A stretch of DNA of 64,000 nt, from contig CM070902.1 of the NCBI GenBank assembly GCA_036417435.1, forward strand, positions 135,893,886 to 135,957,885. Direction: 5' to 3'. The DNA comes from Inia geoffrensis (lineage: Eukaryota > Chordata > Mammalia > Artiodactyla > Iniidae). Below, piece by piece: positions 57,400-64,000 of this stretch. The notes beneath the pieces were generated by a model. The model was not told the DNA's origin. It ran no database searches and saw only the letters and a program-made list of their open reading frames with translations. A program made the position numbers and the translations under genes. Numbering within the stretch: the stretch's first letter is position 1; every line of letters begins with the position of its first letter.

Positions 57400-59130
57400 A
57401 AAAAGGGAAACAACTGTACTTACAGATTAAAAAATAGACAGTTCAGGACTGTGGTCCTTGATAGAAAGTGAACACAAAGGTAAGCACTGTGATCCCACCA
57501 ACTTTCCTCCCAGAGAAAATTTCGACTGCTCCAGAGGGAGTGAAATTGGTTTCACTGAGTTGAGAAGACAGTGATCAGGGTTTGGGAAAGCCAAGGGGTC
57601 AAGAATTTACAAGACAGAAAGTCATAAAAGAAGGAACATTGCAGTGAAAGAGTTAAAAAATCTGCATAGGGATCTCTTGAGTCTTTGAACACCAGTCTGT
57701 GTATGCATAAGGTGAGACCTCATGAGACTAGAAAAAGAACTTCTTTGGAAAGAAAAATTACCAGAGAAATGAATCACTTGAGTTCCCACTAGCCAAAGTT
57801 GAGAGGACCCACTAGATACACAGAGCAATCAATAGAGATCCTAAAATGGGTAATGTCTTAGAGGTGAGACTAAATTTACCCAAGAGTAGAGGATACTCTA
57901 GACAGGCCCCTAAAAAAAACCATAAAAGTAAGTTTTAAATGACTCAGACTGTCCCACAAGTTACTCAACTACCTGTCAGAACAAATTCCAACACTATTTA
58001 AAGGAATTCAACAAAATTAGGCACTCAACAATATAAAAATCATGATACCTGGCATGTAGTCAAATGTAAGTAGCCAAAGAGATAGGAAAATGTGACTCAC
58101 AACCAAGAAACGAGTCGGTTAATATTAACAGACCCAGAAATGGCAAATATGATAGAATTAGCAGACAAGATCGTTAGCAACCACAAGATCATGTTCCTGA
58201 CGCACAGTAAAGCCAAACAAACCAAAACGTCAGGGATTGGAGCAGAGAAGGGTTTATTGCAAGGGTCATGCAAGGAGATAGGTGGCTCATGCTCCACAAA
58301 ACCCCAAACTAACTGAAGGGTTTCAGCAAAGTATTTTTAAAGGCCAGGTAAGGGAAGAGGGTCACAGGGTATGGGATCAGCTTGTGCACAATTCTCTGAT
58401 TGATGGGGAGGTAACAAAGTGGTGTCACAGGTGTTAACATTATCAGTCTTTAGGCTCCAAGAGTTCTGGGGCTATGTACTCATGGTCACCAAGTAGTTAA
58501 CAACTTCCATTTGTTGTTATCTAGGTACTAAGAGAGGAACTAAAGCAGAGGATATGGGGGAAAGACCTGCCTCAGGAAGGCCCCATAGGATCCTGCTCAG
58601 TTACAAGGACAATGATGCAACTATTTTAAGTATGCTGAATATTATCAGTAATAATCAGAAACACAGTAATGTTCATAATTAAGAGGGAGATGGATCATAT
58701 GAAAAAGGTAACTTCTAGATATGAAAAATACATTATTCAAAATAAAAATTTTACTAGATGAGATTACCATCAAATTAGATCCTGCAGGAAAAAATAGAAC
58801 TGTGAATTTGAAGGTAAAACAACCAAAGTTAGCAAAAAGGAAGAATATATCTAAAAAGACTAAACATGAATAGTAACTCAGTGAACTGTAGGTCATCAAG
58901 TTGCCTAACGTTTGTGCAATTGGAGTCCCAAAGGAGAAGGAGGAAAGACAGCAAAAAATTTGAAGGAATAATGTCTGAAAATTTTCCAAATTTAATGAAA
59001 ACTAATATCAGACGAAGCTGACTTCAGAGCAAAGAATATGGGCATAAACAAAAAGGAACTCTTAAAATAAAGAGAAGAAATTTTATTTATTAAGAAGTCT
59101 TGATAATCCTAAATACTTATGTGTCTAATA
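57400..59130 (+). mobile_element. Ancient L1M remnant (5' UTR/ORF1, then an ORF2 piece)
   Basis: Plus-strand fragments align with old L1 5' UTR/ORF1 (ATGATAGAATTAGCAGACAA near 58149; GTGCAATTGGAGTCCCAAAG near 58913; TCTGAAAATTTTCCAAATTT near 58974). At about 59010 they jump to an ORF2 endonuclease segment (GCTGACTTCAGAGCAAAGAA). The middle is interrupted by a solo LTR at 58211-58600. All frames are broken; the internal jump implies a deletion. Confidence 0.62.
58211..58600 (-). mobile_element. Third, related solo LTR
   Basis: About 390 bp with the same first bases on the minus strand (CTGAGCAGGATCCTATGGGG, compared with CTGAGCAGGACCCTGTGGGG at 33 kb), an AATAAA near 58258, and similar overall organisation, but shorter and diverged. 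No flanking duplication is clear. Probably a related subfamily. Confidence 0.65.
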
Positions 59131-59149
59131 TGCTTCAAATAGGCTTTAA

Positions 59150-59360
59150 AATACAACAGTCCCTTGGTATCCATGGGGGACTCATTCCAGGACCTCTACA
59201 GATACTAAAAATCTGTGGATGCTCAAGTCCATTATATAAAATTATATATTATTTGCATATAACCTACACATCATCCCATAAGCTTTAAATTACCTCTAGA
59301 TTGCTTATAAGACCTAATGCAAGGTAAATGTTATGTAAATTGTTACCAGCATATGGAAAA
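59150..59360 (+). mobile_element. Tigger-derived MITE (MER2-like)
   Basis: Starts CAGTCCCTTGGTATCCATGG and continues with AAATCTGTGGATGCTCAAG, TATTTGCATATAACCTACAC and CCTCTAGATTGCTTATAAG in the order of a common Tigger-related MITE. The far terminal repeat is lost. Confidence 0.75.
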
Positions 59361-59384
59361 TTCAAGTTTTTCTTTTTGGAGCTT

Positions 59385-59560
59385 AGAAAGACCTTGCCTG
59401 AGAATGAAACCACACAGCTGAAAGCAGCACTGAGAGATGGCGGGAAAGAGGCAGCACCCATTGTACTTCCCAGGTATGTGACTCACTAAATTTTCTTTTT
59501 TTGCTTAAACTGGTTTGTGTTCAATTTACATTACTTGCAACCAATACAAACTAGTACACA
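59385..59560 (+). mobile_element. LTR-like ancient repeat
   Basis: CCTGAGAATGAAACCACACA, GCACTGAGAGATGG and TTACTTGCAACCAATACAAA match the 3' part of a common ancient mammalian LTR (ERVL/MaLR type). Family not fixed. Confidence 0.45.
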
Positions 59561-60764
59561 TCACTTTCTAAGGCATGTGACCCAAGAGTAACTAGTAGTT
59601 TACCATTTTGTCATTTTCATTAAAAGCTACACTTGAGACCAGGCTTTTAACAAAAATTATGCATAAAAACTAAGGGACTACCATCTAGATATTGCAATTA
59701 ACTGTCATTATCAACATTAAAATCTAATATTCAAATTTGAAGCAAAAGGATCTCTCCACTTTCTCAGCAATACTGAGAAGACAGGTTGTAAGATTTGGAT
59801 AGTAAAGACATGATCAGACCCCAGAGCTGAAGTTAGTTTTAATGCAGTTAGAACTATTTTCTTTATTGGGGTTTAATTGGTATTCATATAGATTAATCTT
59901 ATTTTCCCCTCAGCTTTTAAAAGCTTTGAAAATAATGTAGTTTTCACTGATTGCATTTCTCCTGTGCATTAACAAACACTTGGGCAAATTATACCAAACT
60001 TGGCATCACTTCTTTTTCTTTCTCCACACTCTTTTGGATTGTAATGTGAAAATCACACTCTGCTAACTGCAAATAGCTCTTATCTAACCAAATTTGCCTT
60101 AATGATAGCATAAAATTACTGCCCTACATTTCAGTCATGTTCTGCACAAAACTTTCAAGCTATGGGAAAATTATCATAGAATGAGGTATCTCTTCCCTTT
60201 CATATAGAGCATTAAGATCCAAATCCATTTTTAAAGATTTTAAAGTTTTCTATTAGAGAGTGGCTTCAGAATAACTCAGTTCTATTCTGTATAATTTCAC
60301 ATCCTTGTAATAAAAAAGTCATAGTAAATAAGAATCAATCATGGCCAAATTTAGTATTGTGAGATAATTTTCATGTTATCATAAGTAATTATTTAAATCA
60401 TGGCAATGCCTGAGTATCAGAAATTCCACATTTATATTCTTACTTCTCTTGAACTTTTCAAATTGTATTTCCTCAAGCAGACTCTTCCAGGCTTTTTGCT
60501 CTTGTTCTCAGATTCTTTTTGATTATATCTCAGAGTTTTTAGGGATAGAGTAGAATATTCTTCATGGTGTGTGTGTCAGTATAGTTTCAATTCCTAAAAT
60601 GTATTTTCTTAACCTACAGTCTTTCTTTATGCTTTACATAATAAAAGTATTCTTCTTAGGCTGTGTACCTCATAAAATATATTTTGACTGAAAACACATT
60701 TGAAAATATGGATATGAAAATATATTTTTAAAAGCCTAGTCTGATATTCCAAATATCTCAGTCT
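59561..60764. other. No gene seen
   Basis: AT-rich sequence with no recognised feature. Confidence 0.4.
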
Positions 60765-60960
60765 AGATGTATCTGAGCTGTCACTCACTAGCTAGGAGAC
60801 CTATGTTTTCTCACCTATAAAATGGGAAACAATAGCTTTTGGAAAATAGGAATAAAATATTTGTGAGAAATAAATAAGATAATAAAAGTACCTAGCATAG
60901 TACCTGGTACATATATTTTAGTTAACTTGTAACTGGAGTTAATTATTTACGGAAAATTTT
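60765..60960 (+). mobile_element. MIR SINE, 3' half
   Basis: CACTAGCTAGGAGACCTATG, TTTTCTCACCTATAAAATGG and TACCTAGCATAGTACCTGG follow MIR order. Confidence 0.75.
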
Positions 60961-61254
60961 GTTCTTAGTTTCTTCAAAACCAGTGACAGAAATTCACTAA
61001 TTCAATGTTCTAGACCCAGAATTTTCTTGAGTAATATCAATGTGAAACTCTTATCAGAAGGCCAGGAAAAATCTTTTATGGCTCAGAAATCAGGTAAATG
61101 AACCACCTATAGATGCCCTTAAAATTTCAGCTTGTGCTGACATTTGAACAAAAATTAATTTGAACTTAATCCCTAAGTGATTTGAACAGTTTAAATCTCT
61201 GTTTTGTGAAGCGATTAGACCAATTATTAAAGCACATGGGGTTAGAAAATATCC

Positions 61255-61920
61255 ATGTTAAGACCTAAATAGACATTTCACCGAGGAAGACATACAGGTG
61301 ACCAAGAGACACATGAAAAGATGCTCAACATCACTAATTATTAGAGAAAAGCAAATCAAAACTACAATGAGATATTACCTCACTTCGGTCAGAACGGCCA
61401 TTATCAAAAAATCTAGAGGGCTTCCTTTGTGGCACAGTGGTTAAGAGTCCGTCTGCCAATGCAGGGGACATGGGTTTGAGCCCTGGCCTGGGAAGATCCC
61501 ACATGCCACGAAGGAACTAAGACTGTCATACAGAGTGAAGTAAGTCAGAAAGAGAAAAACAAATATCATACATTAATGCATACATGTGGATTCTAAAAAT
61601 TTGGTATTGACGATCTTATTTAGAATGCATAAATAGAGACACAGACATAGAGAACAAACATAAATACTGAGGGGGAAGGGAGGGGTGAAATGAATTGGGA
61701 GAGTGGAATTGACATATATACACTATTGATACTATGTATAAAATAGATAACTAATGAGAACCTACTGTATGGCACAGGGAACTCTAATCAGTGCTCTGTG
61801 GTGACCTAAATGGGAAGGAAATCCAACAAAGAGGGGACATATGTATACGTACAGCTGATTGACTTTGCTATACACTAGAAACTAACACAATATTGTAAAG
61901 CAACTCTATTCCAATATAAA
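61255..61920 (+). mobile_element. L1 3' end, interrupted by a SINE fragment and missing an internal part
   Basis: The left part (61255-61417) is ORF2 C-terminal sequence (AAGACATACAGGTGACCAAG to GAACGGCCATTATCAAAAAA). The right part (61521-61920) begins at GACTGTCATACAGAGTGAAG. About 350-400 bases normally lying between are absent. The 3' end finishes ATTGTAAAGCAACTCTATTC. Confidence 0.8.
61418..61520 (+). mobile_element. CHR-1-like SINE, 5' half only
   Basis: Head GGGCTTCCTTTGTGGCACAG, B-box region GGGTTTGAGCCCTGG, and CACATGCCACGAAGGAACTA, which is nearer CHR-1 than CHR-2. It breaks off without tail at about 61520, directly into L1 sequence. Confidence 0.72.
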
Positions 61921-61929
61921 TTTTAGAAA

Positions 61930-62945
61930 AATGTTGAGACAGCAGAAGAAGATATCTCAGATGAAGGAACAAGATAAAATCCCAGAACAACTAAGCCAAA
62001 CCGAGATGGCCAATCTACCAAAAAATAATTTGGAGTAATGGTAGTGAAGATGATCCAAGATCTTGGAAAAAGAATGGAGGCACAGATTGAGAAGATACAA
62101 GAAATGTTTAACAAAGACCTATGAGAGCTAAAGAACAAACAGAGATGAACAATACAATAACTGAAATGAAAAATACACTAGAATGAATCAATAGCACAAT
62201 AACTGAGGCAAAAGAATGCATAAATGGGGGCTTCCCTGGTGGTGCAGTTGTTGAGAGTCCTCCTGCCAATGCAGGGGACATGGGTTCGTGCCCCGGTCCA
62301 GGAAGAACCCACGTACCCCAGAATGGCTAGGGCTGTGAGCCATGGCCACTGGGCCTGCATGTCCGGAGCCTCTGCTCCACAACGGGAGAGGCCACAACAG
62401 TGAGAGACCTGCGTACCACAACAACAAGAAGAAGAAGAAAAAAAAAAAGCAATGCATAAATGACCTGGAATACAGAATGGTGGAAATCACTGCTGTAGAG
62501 CAGGATGAAGAAAAAAGAATTAAATGATATGAAGACCATCTAAGAGATCTCTGGGACAACATTAAATGCACCAACATTTGCATTATAGGGATCCCTAAAG
62601 GAGAAGAGAAAGAGAAAGGACCTGACAAAATATTTGAAGAGATTATATTTGAAAGCTTCCTTAACGTGGGAATGGAAAGAGTCACCCAAGTCCAGGAAGC
62701 ACAAAGAGTCCCATACAGGACAAACCCAAGGAGGAACACTTTTAGACACATAGTAATCAAACTGTCAAAAATTAAAGACAAAGAAAAAATATTAAAAGCA
62801 ACAAGGGAAAAGTAACAAATAACATACAAGATAATCCCCATGAGATTATCAGCTGATTTCTCAGCAGACACTCTGCAGGCCAAAAGGGAGTGGCATGACA
62901 CATTTACAGTGGTGAAAGGGAAGAACCTAAAACCAAGACTCTCAT
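61930..62945 (+). pseudogene. L1 ORF1, broken and carrying a SINE
   Basis: Plus-strand ORF1: coiled coil (KRMEAQIEKIQEMFNKDL-like near 62069), the core counterpart of RDLWDNIKCTNICIIGIPKG (62546-62605), and the C-terminal SADFSADTLQAKREWHD-like block (near 62850). Several stops. Split by a CHR-2 SINE at 62227-62450. Ends abruptly at about 62945 without the ORF1 tail or ORF2. Confidence 0.85.
62227..62450 (+). mobile_element. CHR-2-type SINE, copy 4
   Basis: About 224 bp with a (GAA)n-like tail. A perfect 12-bp duplication, AATGCATAAATG, lies at 62215-62226 and 62451-62462. Inserted in L1 ORF1. Confidence 0.94.
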
Positions 62946-63720
62946 TCACATGGGGTTCTGTTATACTTTGTTGTTGTTGATTCATTTATATTTTTATTTT
63001 TTCTAACAAATCTTTTCTTTTTCTAATTTTATTTTATTCTTTATACTTCATTATTGTTCTGTTCCTTTTGACTTGTTCCCCTTTTTTCTGTTGTGGTTTT
63101 GTTTTATCTAGTTTCAGTTGTTATATTTTTATTTTTCCAAATATGTTTTCTTATCTTTCTAATTTTATTTTATTTTTTATTCATTGTTATTGTACTAGTC
63201 CTTTTTTTTCCTTTTTTTTTTTTTTTTTTTTTTTGCCACACTGTGGGATCCTGGTTCCCAGGCCAGGGTTTGGGCCAGAGCTCCTGTGGTAGGAGCACTG
63301 AGTCCAAACTGCTGGACTAACAGAGAACCTCAGATCCCAGGGAATATTAATTAGAGTGAGGCCCCCCAGATGTCCTCATCTTGGCACCAAGACCTGGCTC
63401 TACACAACTGCCCACAAACTTCAGTGCTGAATGCCACGGGCCAAACAACAAGTAAGACAGGAATACGGCTCCACACATCAAAAAAAAAAAATGAAATGAC
63501 AAAAAAAATATGTTAGAGATGAAAGAGCAACGTAAAAACCTACAAGAACAAATAAATGAAGATGAAATAGGCAACCTACCTGAAAAAGAATTCAGAGTAA
63601 TGACAGTAAAGATGATGCAAAACCTCTGAAAAAAAAAACAGAAAATACAAGAAATGTTGAACAAGGACCTAGAAGAACTAAACAGCAAACATACAGTGAT
63701 GAACAACACAATAACTGAAA
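62946..63720 (+). mobile_element. Another L1: 5' UTR and start of ORF1
   Basis: A T-rich leader with a poly-T run at 63207-63234 is followed by an L1 5' UTR of a third type (AGCTCCTGTGGTAGGAGCAC, GTCCAAACTGCTGGACTAAC). ORF1 sequence then follows from about 63500 (ATGAAAGAGCAACGTAAAAA, TTCAGAGTAATGACAGTAAA). It is disrupted and interrupted at 63720. Confidence 0.75.
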
Positions 63721-63885
63721 TTAGAGGGGTGGGATAGGGAGGGTGGGAGGGAGATGCAAGAGGGAGGAGATATGGAGATATATGTATATGTATAGCTGAT
63801 TCACTTTATTAAACAACAGAAACTAACACAACACAACACTGTAAAGCAATTATACTCCAATAAAAATGTTAAAAAAATACTCTAG
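63721..63885 (+). mobile_element. Short L1 3' end inserted in L1 ORF1
   Basis: About 165 bp: GGGATAGGGAGGGTGGGAGG, GATATGGAGATATATGTATA, GCTGATTCACTTTATTAAAC, GCAATTATACTCCAATAAAA and an A-rich tail. ORF1 sequence resumes after it. Confidence 0.85.
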
Positions 63886-64000
63886 AAGGTATCAATAGCA
63901 GAATATCTGATGCAGAAGAACAGATAAGTGAGCTGAGAGATAAAATGGTGGAAATAACTGCCATGGAGCAGAATACAGAAAAAAGAACGAAAAGAATTGA
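63886..64000 (+). pseudogene. L1 ORF1 continuation, partial at window end
   Basis: Resumes the coiled-coil/core region of ORF1 (ACTCTAGAAGGTATCAATAG; DKMVEITAMEQNTEKRTKRI-like) and runs off the right edge. Confidence 0.8.

Noticed and set aside
370..62450. tRNA genes suggested by A and B boxes in SINEs
   Set aside because: The tRNA-like heads are the promoter parts of CHR SINEs. They lack a foldable intact cloverleaf and have target-site duplications and poly(A) tails.
62188..62985. 265-codon minus-strand frame
   Set aside because: Antisense of L1 ORF1 plus an inserted SINE. Antisense frames of this kind are common because ORF1 is A-rich.

Overview
The window is a vertebrate, specifically mammalian, nuclear segment. 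It has one intact protein-coding exon, a long AT-rich non-coding background and many interspersed repeats. Five tRNA-derived SINEs share the head GGGCTTCCCTGGTGG. Four of them carry the CHR-2 body and one looks like CHR-1. There is no BovB and no Bov-tA, which points to a cetartiodactyl outside the ruminants, most likely a cetacean (whale or dolphin). That is inference from repeat content, not from a species-specific gene.

The only gene I can support is NPY2R, the neuropeptide Y / peptide YY Y2 receptor, on the minus strand. Its uninterrupted coding exon lies at 21655-22803 (382 aa). A splice acceptor sits 22 bases upstream of the chosen ATG. A CpG island at 27.18-28.23 kb holds a good minus-strand donor (GTAAGT at 27184-27179) and is the likely promoter and 5' non-coding exon, giving an intron of about 4.4 kb. 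A repeat-poor AT-rich stretch at about 19.69-21.65 kb with AATAAA signals is the probable 3' UTR. The gene thus spans about 8 kb and reads right to left.

Layout: 0-14.8 kb is a dense nest of L1 elements, with a minus-strand L1 entering from the left edge (5' end at 3690), several plus-strand L1 3' ends, and a 5.1-kb minus-strand L1 (8.55-13.63 kb) inserted into an older plus-strand L1. 14.8-18.7 kb is single-copy or ancient. 18.7-28.3 kb holds an old repeat and NPY2R. 28.3-39.2 kb is mostly unannotated sequence with a microsatellite, a hAT-like remnant, a solo LTR, L2, MIR and an oddly truncated L1 piece. 39.69-45.54 kb is a full-length but dead L1. 45.5-61.2 kb holds an LTR nested in MER5A, L2, a Tigger-derived transposase remnant, two related solo LTRs and an L1M remnant. 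61.2-64 kb is another L1-in-L1 nest with two SINEs.

No CRISPR, operon, tRNA or rRNA gene is present. I found no undescribed biological system. The points of interest are the architecture of the nested retroelements (flanking duplications, a premature-polyadenylation L1 insertion, a chimaeric Tigger/L1 reading frame) and lineage-specific residues in NPY2R. Repeat family names come from memory of consensus sequences and were not confirmed by a search.
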